From: Gallionellaceae bacterium
GTDB lineage: Bacteria; Pseudomonadota; Gammaproteobacteria; Burkholderiales; Gallionellaceae
NCBI GenBank assembly: GCA_003445795.1
Contig: DMCN01000066.1
Location: forward strand, 23,294 to 85,056
Reading direction: 5' to 3'
DNA: 61,763 nt
Part shown: one piece after another, positions 15,180 through 23,522 of the stretch
Numbering within the stretch: position 1 is the first letter of the stretch
How the letters are laid out: the number at the start of each line of letters is the position of its first letter
Made by a program: the position numbers and the translations under genes
The notes under the pieces: model-generated
What the model saw: the letters and a program-made list of their open reading frames with translations, nothing else
Database searches by the model: none
What the model was told of the DNA's origin: nothing

Positions 15180-16955
15180 ATGGCGATGAACGAGCCAGCA
15201 ACCCTCAAGGTACAGGACGCCCTGCGCGAACTCGCGTGCCTTCTGGACGCAGCGCCGCATGGCGAGCGTTCGGCCATGATCGATGCCTTCGCCGAGATGT
15301 ACCAATGGGGAAGAGGCCGGGTCTACAACCGCCTGAAAGAGGTGGGTTGGTCCAGCGGCCGCAAGACGCGCTCGGATTGCGGCACAACCTCGCAGGACAT
15401 GGCCGTGCTGACCGACGTGTGCGCCACGCTGCGCATCGGCCAGCGCAAGAACGGCAAGGCTACCATGCACACGCCAACCGCCGTCTCCCTGTTATCGCAG
15501 AACGGCCGCGAGATCACCGTCTCCAACAGCCGCGTCAACGCGCTGCTCAAGGCCAACCAGATGAACATGGCATCGCAGCGCCTGGACCGCGCCGCACAGT
15601 CCATGCGTTCGCTGCATCCCAACCATGTGCACCAGGTAGACCCGTCGCTGTGCCTGATCTACTACATGCCGGACGGCAAGCAACGCATCATCCAGGAAGA
15701 CGAGTTCTACAAGAACAAGCTGGAGAACGTTGCCAAGCTCAAACTCAAGGTGTGGCGCTACGTCCTCACCGACCATTTCAGCAACACCACCCTCGTGCGC
15801 TACTACCAGGCCAAGGGTGAGACGCAGGCCAACCTGTTCGACTTCCTGCTGTATTGCTGGAACAAGCAGGAAGGCCGCGTTATGCACGGAGTCCCGCAAA
15901 TGCTGTACTGGGACAAGGGCAGCGCCAACACAGCCGGTGCGATCAAGAACGCGCTGCGCGCCCTGCAGGTCGAGGCCATCGAACACAAGGCCAAGAACCC
16001 CCGCGCCAAGGGCTCCGTTGAGAACGGCAACAACCGTGTCGAATGCCTGTTTGAAAGCCGCCTGATGTACGAGCCGGTCGAGAACGTGGACCAGCTCAAC
16101 GCCGCCGCCGAGGGCTGGTACAACGCCTACAACGCCGACGCCATCCCCAACTACGACGCGCGCCTGCATCGCAAATACATGGCTGAGCCAACGGCGCGCT
16201 ATGCCCTGTGGCAGATGATCCGCCGCGAGCAGCTGCGCATCCTGCCGCAGGTAGACCTGTGCCGCCTGCTGCTCTCTGCCGACAACATCGAGCGCAAGGT
16301 AGACCAGGAACTGACCATCAGCTTCAAACACCCCGGCCCCAAGCAGCGCCTGCATTACGACGTGGGCCATATCCCCGGCGTATTCTTCGGCGCGATGGTT
16401 AAGGTATCGCCCCTGGTGTACGGCGAAAACCAAGTGCTGGTAACCGTTACGGACTACAAGAATGAAGAAACCACCCACATCGTTTCTCCCGTTGCTGCTG
16501 ATGCTGGTGGCTTCCGCGCCGACGGCGCCGTTTACGGTGAAGAATACAAATCTCGCCCCGATACCGTCATCGAGACGGCGGGCAAGGCCGCCGATCAGGC
16601 CGCCTATGCAGGGCTATCAATCGAAGAAATCGAAAAGGCCAAGAACAAGAACGCCGTCCCGTTTGGCGGCTTGGATGCTCACTCGCATCTGAAGGACGTA
16701 GCAGCGCCATCGTTCATGGATCGCCCTGGCGAACGCCTGAACGTGCCCAGCCCCATCCACGTCGAGATCAAGCCACTCACCCACACCCAAGCCTCAATGC
16801 GCCTGCGCAGCATGCTGGGAAGGCCGGTTACGGCTGAGGATCGGGCGCACCTGGTCGAGTGGTACCCGGACGGAATCATGGAAGAGAAGCTGCAGGAAGC
16901 GGCGGATCACCTGGATGGGAAGTTCGCGGCGCCGGTGCTGCGGTTGGTTGGCTGA
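15180..16955 (+). CDS. DDE transposase, MuA type
   Basis: The 591-aa protein has the DDE triad of the integrase-like catalytic core: D154 in HQVDPSLCLIYY, D245 in YWDKGSANTAGAI and E281 in AKGSVENGNNRVE. The 35-residue spacing between the last two is typical. The N-terminal 130 residues include a helix-turn-helix for end binding, and the C-terminal third matches the Mu transposase beta-barrel region. It integrates and replicates the phage by transposition and would act on the repeats inside 555..646 and 40371..40410. Confidence 0.95.
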   Translation: MAMNEPATLKVQDALRELACLLDAAPHGERSAMIDAFAEMYQWGRGRVYNRLKEVGWSSGRKTRSDCGTTSQDMAVLTDVCATLRIGQRKNGKATMHTPTAVSLLSQNGREITVSNSRVNALLKANQMNMASQRLDRAAQSMRSLHPNHVHQVDPSLCLIYYMPDGKQRIIQEDEFYKNKLENVAKLKLKVWRYVLTDHFSNTTLVRYYQAKGETQANLFDFLLYCWNKQEGRVMHGVPQMLYWDKGSANTAGAIKNALRALQVEAIEHKAKNPRAKGSVENGNNRVECLFESRLMYEPVENVDQLNAAAEGWYNAYNADAIPNYDARLHRKYMAEPTARYALWQMIRREQLRILPQVDLCRLLLSADNIERKVDQELTISFKHPGPKQRLHYDVGHIPGVFFGAMVKVSPLVYGENQVLVTVTDYKNEETTHIVSPVAADAGGFRADGAVYGEEYKSRPDTVIETAGKAADQAAYAGLSIEEIEKAKNKNAVPFGGLDAHSHLKDVAAPSFMDRPGERLNVPSPIHVEIKPLTHTQASMRLRSMLGRPVTAEDRAHLVEWYPDGIMEEKLQEAADHLDGKFAAPVLRLVG

Positions 16956-16961
16956 AAAGAT

Positions 16962-16988
16962 TTATGGCCGGGTTGCAGCCCGGCCATA
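16962..16988. other. Stem-loop between transposase and ATPase genes
   Basis: A stem of ATGGCCGGG with CCCGGCCAT around a short loop lies just after the transposase stop. No T-run follows, so it is not a normal terminator; it may slow decay or reduce read-through into the MuB-like gene. The rest of 16989..17121 holds two strong ribosome sites and a possible 21-codon peptide frame at 17038..17103, for which I have no further support. Confidence 0.6.
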
Positions 16989-17121
16989 AGGGTGCCGCGA
17001 AAGCGGCTTTGTAACGACGACGGAGGGATTGTAGCAATGAAAACCGGAAACGCAAACCACAGTGAGTCGGAGGTACGCCATGCGCACCGCGACCATTCTT
17101 AAACCGCAGGAGGCCCAATAC

Positions 17122-18321
17122 ATGCCGCTCAAACTCAAAGGCGTCCTGGCACGCCTTGGTATCCGCCAGTCCGAATGGGCCGCCTCCATCAAGCAAGAGG
17201 GGCGCGGTGTCGACGGCAAGCCGCTGTCGCTCTCCGCAGCCACGCAGATCATGAACTGGGGCGTCTGGCCCAAGCTCACCTCTGCCGAAAGCATCAAGCG
17301 CCAGACCGAAGAACTGCTGCGCCGCCATGACGTGGACGAGGTGGATATCGCCTTGGTGTGGGAAGTGGATGATGCCGATTCCGCCCGCTGCGCCCACCCC
17401 GTCAACGTACACCTCGGCCAGCAGTCCGGCCACCTGAAACCTGAAATCGAACCATTGGAGATCGAAATGCTCAGTCCAAACGCCAAGAAACAATTTGCAA
17501 TCCTCCGCGACCCATTCATCGACGACGTGCAGTCCGCCGCCGACGTGTTCCTCAGCGCAGACCAGCGCTACATCCGCGAAGCCATGTACAGCACGGCCAA
17601 GCACGGCGGCATGCTGGCCGTGGTGGGCGAATCCGGCGCGGGCAAGACAGTACTGCGCCGCGATCTGATCGACCGCGTGCAGCGCGACAGCCAGCTGATC
17701 GTGCTGATCCAGCCGCGCCTGATCGACAAGGGCACCATGACTGCAGGCGGCATCTGCGAGGCCATCATCGGCGACCTGCGCGAAGGCGAGAAGATCCCGC
17801 GCAGTCTCGAAGCCAAGGCCCGCAAGGTCGAAAGCCTGCTCAAGGATTCCAGCCGCGCCGGTAACGTGCACTGCCTGCTTCTCGAAGAGGCCCACGACCT
17901 CAGCATCCAGACCCTCAAGTACCTCAAGCGCTTCTGGGAACTGGAAGACGGCTTCAAGAAACTGCTCAGCATCGTCATGGTCGGCCAGCCCGAGCTGAAG
18001 ATGAAGCTGGACGAGCGCGTGCACTACGAGGCGCGCGAAGTGATCCGCCGCTGCGAAGTGGCCGAATTGGCCCCGCTGGATCGCAACCTGGAAGAGTACC
18101 TGGCACTCAAGTTCAAGCGCATCGGCAAGAACGTGGACGAACTGATCGCCAAAGACGCCTACGACGCCATGCGCGCCCGCCTGACCCGCAACAAGGGCGC
18201 AGGCAAGGCCGTCTCGATGGTTTACCCGCTGACCGTGAACAACCTGGTGACCAGCGCCCTGAACCTTGCCGCCGAGATCGGCGCGGACAAGATCACCGCC
18301 GACGTCATCAAGGAACTCTGA
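17122..18321 (+). CDS. AAA+ ATPase, MuB type transposition protein
   Basis: The protein has an N-terminal HTH-like region (LKGVLARLGIRQSEWAASI), Walker A VVGESGAGKTVLRRDL near residue 165, and Walker B HCLLLEEAHDLS. This is the ExeA/MuB group of ATPases that bind target DNA and activate the transposase. The ATG at 17122 follows AGGAGG by 8 bp; an in-frame ATG at 17080, also with GGAGG before it, would add 14 residues and cannot be excluded. It follows the transposase gene, as in Mu. Confidence 0.9.
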   Translation: MPLKLKGVLARLGIRQSEWAASIKQEGRGVDGKPLSLSAATQIMNWGVWPKLTSAESIKRQTEELLRRHDVDEVDIALVWEVDDADSARCAHPVNVHLGQQSGHLKPEIEPLEIEMLSPNAKKQFAILRDPFIDDVQSAADVFLSADQRYIREAMYSTAKHGGMLAVVGESGAGKTVLRRDLIDRVQRDSQLIVLIQPRLIDKGTMTAGGICEAIIGDLREGEKIPRSLEAKARKVESLLKDSSRAGNVHCLLLEEAHDLSIQTLKYLKRFWELEDGFKKLLSIVMVGQPELKMKLDERVHYEAREVIRRCEVAELAPLDRNLEEYLALKFKRIGKNVDELIAKDAYDAMRARLTRNKGAGKAVSMVYPLTVNNLVTSALNLAAEIGADKITADVIKEL

Positions 18322-18331
18322 GGAGAACGCC

Positions 18332-18592
18332 ATGATCGCCTATTGCTACAGAAGCGGCCAGATTCGGTTTGGCCGAAAAGTTCCGGAGGGTGCGATTCAA
18401 GTCGCGGTCGGACCAGCGAAGCCACTGCGCGAACTGATCCGCAATGTTGCCCGGCACGCCTATGACGGAGTGACGTTGCTCGTCCCAGGCATTCCGGAGG
18501 CAGCATCGGATGAGGACGCTGGAGACGCTCTCCAGCGTTTCCTAGTCTGGATCGCGCCGCGCGTTGCTGAAATGCAGGGAGGTAAATCATGA
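18332..18592 (+). CDS. Conserved early phage protein (86 aa)
   Basis: It begins MIAYCYRSGQIRFGRKVPEG, a start shared by small early proteins of Mu-like phages, followed by LRELIRNVARHAYDGVTLLV. The ATG at 18332 has GAGGAG before it. The function is unknown. It overlaps the next gene by 4 bp. Confidence 0.72.
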   Translation: MIAYCYRSGQIRFGRKVPEGAIQVAVGPAKPLRELIRNVARHAYDGVTLLVPGIPEAASDEDAGDALQRFLVWIAPRVAEMQGGKS

Positions 18593-18888
18593 TCGACCAC
18601 GCCCCCCGCATACGCGCACAGCAACAAGCAGCGCAGGAAAACGCCTTCATGGCCGACCTCGAACAGCGCAGCGCCCCGCTGCACTGGGCGCTGATCGCTG
18701 CCGTGGTTGTCCTGGTGCTGGCGGGCGCAGCAGACCAAGCCAGCACCTACGTCGCACACTACATGGACCTGTCACTCGCCAACGAAAAGCTGGTGCAGTG
18801 CATGAACGGCGGGCTGGTCAATGTCGGCGGCGTGTTCGTGACGTGCAACGAACACACCAGCACCATCATCGCGCAGGTGACGCCGTGA
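18589..18888 (+). CDS. Single-pass membrane protein (99 aa)
   Basis: One membrane segment, about residues 32-50 (WALIAAVVVLVLAGAADQA), separates a charged N-terminus from a C-terminal part with two cysteines (LVQCMNGG, FVTCNEH). It is coupled by 4-bp overlaps to genes on both sides. The function is not known. Confidence 0.7.
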   Translation: MIDHAPRIRAQQQAAQENAFMADLEQRSAPLHWALIAAVVVLVLAGAADQASTYVAHYMDLSLANEKLVQCMNGGLVNVGGVFVTCNEHTSTIIAQVTP

Positions 18889-19166
18889 ACGCCGTGGAAC
18901 GCCTCCAACTCGCGCAGGTGGCCGACTACTGCGTGCGCTGGCTCAAGGTGAACGGCATCAAGGTGCAGCGCGTGGAAGGCGACACAGAGCAGCCGTGCAT
19001 CATCGTCAAGCACAACGCCATGTGCGACCTCTTCGAAGGCATCGTGCTGGCATACGAGCGCAGCCAGCACGGCGAACGTCGCTACGGATGGGTGTACCGT
19101 CACGGGTGCCAGATCAAGTGGGTGGTGCCTGCGCCGAATCCGCATCAGGTTGGGAGGATGGCATGA
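18885..19166 (+). CDS. Hypothetical early phage protein (93 aa), GTG start
   Basis: The GTG at 18885 overlaps the upstream TGA (GTGA), and the stop overlaps the next ATG, which fixes the frame. It starts with NAVERLQLAQVADYCVRWLK after the initiator and ends with a strand-rich part (RRYGWVYRHGCQIKWVVPAP). No family is recognised. Confidence 0.68.
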   Translation: MNAVERLQLAQVADYCVRWLKVNGIKVQRVEGDTEQPCIIVKHNAMCDLFEGIVLAYERSQHGERRYGWVYRHGCQIKWVVPAPNPHQVGRMA

Positions 19167-19408
19167 GCCGCCTTGTCCAATACGAGCAGTACGACATGAT
19201 GCTGAGCCTGCGCAACGGCATCAGCCAGGCTGTGGCAACCGGCAGCGAGGCAGAAGCCCACGCAGCGGTCGGACGCCTGCAGGGCTACCTGATCGGCCTG
19301 CACACGGCTGGCGAGATTGAGAAGGGCGACGTGGCCGTGCTTGAGGCCGACATGATGTCCGGCATCGCCTTCCTCTACAACGCAAGGAAGGCTGGCCATG
19401 CTCACTGA
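19163..19408 (+). CDS. Helical hypothetical early protein (81 aa)
   Basis: The start at 19163 is set by the ATGA overlap and GGGAGGA upstream. The protein is nearly all helix (MLSLRNGISQAVATGSEAEA, then HAAVGRLQGYLIGLHTAGE). It overlaps the next gene by 11 bp. The function is unknown. Confidence 0.68.
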   Translation: MSRLVQYEQYDMMLSLRNGISQAVATGSEAEAHAAVGRLQGYLIGLHTAGEIEKGDVAVLEADMMSGIAFLYNARKAGHAH

Positions 19409-20276
19409 CCTTACCCACCAGAAGATCCTCGCCATGCTGGCCGGATGCGATTCGCAGAAGCCCATGCCCTTCGACACCCTTGTGGAAAAGACAGGCCTGC
19501 TGCCTGAAACGCTCAGCCTGGTGCTGGACCAGATGCAGCACAGCCTACCGGCCACCATCAACAGCTGCGCCATCACCAAGGGCGGAAGCAAACAGACCGT
19601 GTACTGGCCGACGGGCGCAGTGGGCAACCCGCTCTCGTTCCATCAGATCAACAACCGCAACTGGCAGCGCGCCCTGGACGAAAAGGCTTCGGTCCGCAGG
19701 GAAGAGGTGCGGCCGGCCGCTTCAACAGAACAGGAACAAACCATGACCAAATCCACTGGCGTAGGCAAAGGGGCGCAACCCAGCGCGCTGAATCAAACCC
19801 TCTACAACCTGATCCTCGCATCGCCCGGCATCAGCGAAGACGAACTGGTCAAGCGCGTGCTGAAAGATGACCCGGAAGAAACGGAAAAGCACATCCGCAA
19901 AACGCTGGCGAACATGCGCCTCATCGGCAAAAAGGTTCGCGGTGAAGGCAAGCGCGGAAACCGTCAATACCACCTCGACAGCCGGTGGAACACCTTGGTT
20001 GTTACACCGGCCGCACAGCAGACCGGCGACACGGTAGTCACAGGAAAAGAGACGGCCCTGCGCTGCGCTGCCGAAGCGACTGCGCATCATGTCGAAAGTG
20101 AAACAAAAGTCGCACATCTGGCATCTGTTGCGGGGGACGAAGTGTTCAGCATCGACATCGACGACCAGAACAATCTGTTCATCAGCGTCGGCGATCAGGA
20201 TCTGCGGCTCGCCCCCCCCCAAACCGCACGGCTGCATGCCTTCATGCGCCGCGTGCAGCTTGAGGTGCCTGCGTGA
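19398..20276 (+). CDS. Hypothetical early protein with two winged-helix-like regions (292 aa)
   Basis: Residues about 5-60 (LTHQKILAMLAGCDSQKPMP, then FDTLVEKTGLLPETLSLVLD) and about 128-185 (SALNQTLYNLILASPGISED, then ELVKRVLKDDPEETEKHIRK) each look like winged helices, suggesting DNA binding. A small beta C-terminal region follows (EVFSIDIDDQNNLFISVGDQ). A run of nine C at 20212..20220 lies in this last part and could be a slippage site. Confidence 0.68.
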   Translation: MLTDLTHQKILAMLAGCDSQKPMPFDTLVEKTGLLPETLSLVLDQMQHSLPATINSCAITKGGSKQTVYWPTGAVGNPLSFHQINNRNWQRALDEKASVRREEVRPAASTEQEQTMTKSTGVGKGAQPSALNQTLYNLILASPGISEDELVKRVLKDDPEETEKHIRKTLANMRLIGKKVRGEGKRGNRQYHLDSRWNTLVVTPAAQQTGDTVVTGKETALRCAAEATAHHVESETKVAHLASVAGDEVFSIDIDDQNNLFISVGDQDLRLAPPQTARLHAFMRRVQLEVPA

Positions 20277-20821
20277 AAACCTCCTGCCCAGCCTGCGGCG
20301 CTGCCTTCTCGCTCGATGTTCTCATCGGCAACGAAGGCGCGCGCGAGGCCGTCATGGCCGCGCTGGCCATCCCTGCGCCCCTTGGCAAGCTGCTCGTGCA
20401 GTACCTCGGCCTCTTCCGCCCCGCGCAGCGCCAGCTCTCGTTTGATCGCGTGGCGAACCTGCTGGGCGAACTGCTGCCGCTGATCGCCGAAGCCAAGATC
20501 GAGCGCAACGGCCGCATCTGGTCCGCCCCGCAGGACTACTGGGCGGCGGCGCTGAACGAGATGCTGGCAAAGCGAGACGCACTCACCCTGCCGTTAAAAA
20601 GCCACGGTTACCTGCTGGCGATCATCGAAGGCTACAGCAGCAAGGCCGAAGCCAAGCAGGAGGCAGGCACCGAGGCGCGGCGCGGCGGATACACGCAGGT
20701 GGGCAGTGCAGCGACAAAGCCCGTCGACCAGGTGTTGGGGCCAGTCACAAACAAACCGCGCAGCACCCCGCCGAATCTCAGGGCAGCCCTACGAAAAGGA
20801 GAAAACGATGGCATCCAGTGA
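20273..20821 (+). CDS. Phage protein with N-terminal CxxC (182 aa), GTG start
   Basis: The GTG at 20273 overlaps the upstream TGA. The protein starts with KTSCPACGAAFSLDVLIGNE, half of a zinc-ribbon, and then has REAVMAALAIPAPLGKLLVQ, then YLGLFRPAQRQLSFDRVANL, a region seen in early proteins of Mu-like phages. The C-terminus is disordered. The function is unknown. Confidence 0.68.
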   Translation: MKTSCPACGAAFSLDVLIGNEGAREAVMAALAIPAPLGKLLVQYLGLFRPAQRQLSFDRVANLLGELLPLIAEAKIERNGRIWSAPQDYWAAALNEMLAKRDALTLPLKSHGYLLAIIEGYSSKAEAKQEAGTEARRGGYTQVGSAATKPVDQVLGPVTNKPRSTPPNLRAALRKGENDGIQ

Positions 20822-21125
20822 CCAGCTTCTCAACCTGCTCAGCCGCCACATCGGCAAGGGCAACGGCATCGGCGTCAAGCAGCTCGCGGAGCAGCTTGGT
20901 ACACCAGAGCGCCACGTCCGCACCCTGGTGAGCGACCTACGCGACGAAGGCCACGCCATCTGCGGCACGCCGAAGCACGGCTACTACATCGCCGCCACCT
21001 CGGAAGAGCTGACGCAGACCTGCGAATTCCTGCGCAACCGCGCCATGCATAGCTTGGGGCTGGAAGCCAAGCTGCGCCGTATCCCGCTGCCCGATCTGCT
21101 CGGGCAGCTTCACCTACCAACTTAG
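20808..21125 (+). CDS. Winged-helix protein (105 aa)
   Basis: MASSDQLLNLLSRHIGKGNG followed by IGVKQLAEQLGTPERHVRTL and LRDEGHAICGTPKHGYYIA is a clear HTH_11-type winged helix. The ATG at 20808 has AAGGAG before it and overlaps the upstream gene by 14 bp. A small early regulator is likely. Confidence 0.75.
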   Translation: MASSDQLLNLLSRHIGKGNGIGVKQLAEQLGTPERHVRTLVSDLRDEGHAICGTPKHGYYIAATSEELTQTCEFLRNRAMHSLGLEAKLRRIPLPDLLGQLHLPT

Positions 21126-21183
21126 CGAAACTATTTCGCACTCAATTCCCGTTAAACGAAATCGACCCACAAAGGAGACACAC

Positions 21184-21705
21184 ATGGCAACCATGCAAGA
21201 GATCGAAACCAAGGCCAAGGCACACGCCCAGGCACGCGAGAAGCTGAGCGAGATCGTCACCGAGCTGCAGAGCGAGATCGACGCCGCCAGCCATCGCCAC
21301 ATGAAGAACATCAAGGCCGCCGTGAGCAAGGCCGCGACCACCGGCGACGAGCTGCTGCGCCTGGTCAGGGATTCGCAGAAGCTGTTCACCAAGCCCAAGA
21401 GCGTGGTACTGCACGGCATCAAGCTGGGCTACAAGAAACAGAAGGGCAAGATCGAGTTCGACGATCCGGACCAGGTGATCAAGCTGATCCGCAAGCACTG
21501 CCCGGATCTGGAAGACACGCTGATCGCGACCACCGAGACGCCGTCGAAGGAAGCGCTGAACAACCTGACCGCAGACGTACTCAAGAAACTGGGCGTCAAA
21601 GTCACCAGCGACACCGACGTGGTGTTTATCGCGCCGGCCGACAGCGATGTGGACAAGATGGTCAATGCCTTGGTGAAGGGCGCAGATGATCAGGAGGCGG
21701 TATGA
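21184..21705 (+). CDS. DUF3164 family protein (173 aa)
   Basis: The sequence KSVVLHGIKLGYKKQKGKIE and IKLIRKHCPDLEDTLIATTE is the signature of the DUF3164 family found in the early operons of Mu-like phages. The N-terminus is helical and charged. No function is known. AAAGGAG precedes the ATG. Confidence 0.85.
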   Translation: MATMQEIETKAKAHAQAREKLSEIVTELQSEIDAASHRHMKNIKAAVSKAATTGDELLRLVRDSQKLFTKPKSVVLHGIKLGYKKQKGKIEFDDPDQVIKLIRKHCPDLEDTLIATTETPSKEALNNLTADVLKKLGVKVTSDTDVVFIAPADSDVDKMVNALVKGADDQEAV

Positions 21706-21824
21706 ACCTGTTCATCCTGGCATTGATCATGGCCGGTCTGTTCGCCGCTGCCGTCTCCCTCATCCTGTGGGCGCTGGGCGTGCTGGAGTTTGAGTGCAAG
21801 CGTGTCGAGGGGGATGAGCAATGA
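21702..21824 (+). CDS. Small membrane protein (40 aa)
   Basis: Start and stop overlap the neighbouring genes by 4 bp each (ATGA at 21702 and 21821), so it is translated as part of the operon. MNLFILALIMAGLFAAAVSL followed by ILWALGVLEFE is one membrane helix with a short charged tail. The function is unknown. Confidence 0.68.
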   Translation: MNLFILALIMAGLFAAAVSLILWALGVLEFECKRVEGDEQ

Positions 21825-22645
21825 ACGTCGTCCAGAAACTGAGCCCTAACACATTCGAGAACGAATACATCCTGGGCATCCTGAACCACCTGGTGGCTGA
21901 AATGCACACAGCCAAGCCGCCCGCCCAGATTCTGGACAAGTACGCGGTAGAGCTGACGGCGTACATGAACGGCAAGAACCCGCCCGCAATGAAGTTCAGC
22001 GTGCAGGAACTGCGGCCGGAGGTGATGGGGTTCGCGCTGCTGATGGAGGCACGGCTACGCATCAAAGACGCGGACAAGGGCCAGAGCTGGAAATCGATGG
22101 CATTGCACGATCTGTGCGTCCCGATGACTTGCAAGGCCGTCATGCTGGAACGCGAGCTGGACGGGGTTCAACACGGCCGCCCGCTCAGCGTAGCCGTGAC
22201 CAAGCACTCCGTCGACCTCGCCAACTTCTGCATGATGATCGCGGATGTGGCGGGGGCGCTGGAAGATACGAACGATAACGGTGGTGCTGGCTGGCCCGGC
22301 CTCAACCAGGTGCAGGGCATGAAGACATACGACCTGATCGATCACCTCCAGCGCCAGCAGGACTTCTCCCTGCGCACGTTTGGCCCAGGCATGCGGACTG
22401 ACGGCCTGATCGATCACGTCAAGAAAGAGCTTGCCGAAATCAAGGAAGACCCGACCGATGTCACCGAGTGGATCGACGTGATGCTGTTGGCAATGGACGG
22501 CGCATGGCGTGCCGGATACGACGCCGAGAGTATCTGCCAGGCGCTGAGGGCGAAGCTGGAAAAGAACATCGCCCGCACTTGGCCGGACTGGCGCGCGGTC
22601 GACCCAAACAAAGCAATCGAACACGTCTCAAAGAGTCACGGCTAA
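21821..22645 (+). CDS. MazG-like dNTP pyrophosphohydrolase (DUF550/MazZ-type C-terminus)
   Basis: The C-terminal roughly 90 residues match the DUF550 (dATP/dGTP pyrophosphohydrolase) family: FSLRTFGPGMRTDGLIDHVK, then KELAEI and EWIDVMLLAMDGAWRAGYDA, then RTWPDWRAVDPNKAIEHV. The acidic residues in KELAEI and EWIDVM form the ExxE/ExxD metal site of MazG-type enzymes. The N-terminal 150 residues are helical and unassigned. It may adjust nucleotide pools during replication. No PurZ-like partner is present, so 2-aminoadenine DNA is not implied. Confidence 0.8.
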   Translation: MNVVQKLSPNTFENEYILGILNHLVAEMHTAKPPAQILDKYAVELTAYMNGKNPPAMKFSVQELRPEVMGFALLMEARLRIKDADKGQSWKSMALHDLCVPMTCKAVMLERELDGVQHGRPLSVAVTKHSVDLANFCMMIADVAGALEDTNDNGGAGWPGLNQVQGMKTYDLIDHLQRQQDFSLRTFGPGMRTDGLIDHVKKELAEIKEDPTDVTEWIDVMLLAMDGAWRAGYDAESICQALRAKLEKNIARTWPDWRAVDPNKAIEHVSKSHG

Positions 22646-22711
22646 GGGCGCGCCGTGGTTCGCATTACCCGCCCATGTTTCAGACTTACCGTTAACTACA
22701 AGGAGTATCAA

Positions 22712-22993
22712 ATGAACCAAGCTGAACTGATCAACAAGATTTCCTCCAACGCCACGAATGAAGGCATTTCCAAGACCACGATCAAGTGGGTGCTGGATCA
22801 ACAAGGTCTCGCCGCCCAGGACGAGTTGGCAAACGGTGGCGAAGTCACGCTAATCGGCATCGGCAAGCTGACCGTCAAGCAAAGCGCAGCGCGCAAGGGC
22901 CGCAACCCCGCCACCGGCGCTGAGATGCAGATCGCGGCCAAGAAAGCGCCGAAGTTCAGCGCAGCCAAGGCGCTGAAGGACGCGGTGGCCTAG
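22712..22993 (+). CDS. HU/IHF family DNA-bending protein (93 aa)
   Basis: It starts MNQAELINKISSNATNEGIS and contains GIGKLTVKQSAARKGRNPAT, the HU signature including the Pro at the arm tip. Phage-borne HU could assist transpososome assembly, as host HU does for Mu. The ATG at 22712 has AAGGAG before it. Confidence 0.92.
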   Translation: MNQAELINKISSNATNEGISKTTIKWVLDQQGLAAQDELANGGEVTLIGIGKLTVKQSAARKGRNPATGAEMQIAAKKAPKFSAAKALKDAVA

Positions 22994-23007
22994 CCAATCG
23001 CCTAAAG

Positions 23008-23080
23008 CCCGTTCGTGGTGAGCTTGTCGAACCATGAGCGGACTTTGGGAGATGTGCTTCGACAGGCTCAGCACGAACGG
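23008..23080. repeat. REP/REPIN-like inverted repeat inside the prophage
   Basis: Left arm 23008..23033 and right arm 23056..23080 are inverted versions of the same repeat, whose right half reads GCTTCGACAGGCTCAGCACG. The same repeat occurs in host DNA at 40531..40555 and 40595..40619. The right arm ends in the GGAGG that serves as ribosome site for gemA. Confidence 0.85.
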
Positions 23081-23087
23081 AGGAAAA

Positions 23088-23522
23088 GTGAAATCGAGTC
23101 GCCCCAACAAATACCCAGCCCGCTACGCCGAGCAGAAACGCGAGATCCAGCTGATCAAGATCGCGCAGAAGCAGCTCGGCATGGATGACGACGCGTACCG
23201 TGACATCCTGTTCACGCTCACGCGCAAGCGTTCGTCGACGGAGCTGGACTTTGCGGAGCGTAAAAAGGTTTTGGAACATTTCGAAGCGTGCGGCTTCAAG
23301 CGCACGCCCAAGCAACCGCGCAAGCTGGCCGACGATCCGCAGAGCAAGCTGATCCGTTCGCTGTGGCTGCAGCTGCACGAGGCGGGCAAGGTGCGTAACC
23401 CTTCCGAGTCTGCGCTGGCCGCGTTCGTGAAGCGCCAGGTGGGCCGTGACGATCTGCACTGGCTGAATGCCCGCGAGGCGTCGTCGGTGATCGAGGATCT
23501 GAAAAAATGGCTGGCACGCTAG
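23088..23522 (+). CDS. gemA: GemA-like protein (Mu gp16, DUF1018)
   Basis: This 144-aa protein matches the GemA family: IQLIKIAQKQLGMDDDAYRD, ILFTLTRKRSSTELDFAERK, then PQSKLIRSLWLQLHEAGKVR. GemA affects host DNA topology and gene expression during Mu growth. The GTG at 23088 is preferred because GGAGG lies 5 bp before it; an ATG at 23034 lies inside the REP repeat and has no ribosome site. It overlaps mor by 16 bp. Confidence 0.87.
   Translation: MKSSRPNKYPARYAEQKREIQLIKIAQKQLGMDDDAYRDILFTLTRKRSSTELDFAERKKVLEHFEACGFKRTPKQPRKLADDPQSKLIRSLWLQLHEAGKVRNPSESALAAFVKRQVGRDDLHWLNAREASSVIEDLKKWLAR

Noticed and set aside
16876..18333. 485-codon open frame opposite the MuB-like ATPase
   Set aside because: It is antisense to Walker A and B coding sequence, with no recognisable domain.
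21821..22645. 2-aminoadenine (Z) genome system
   Set aside because: Only a MazZ-like domain is present; no PurZ or DatZ gene and no matching polymerase were found in the prophage.
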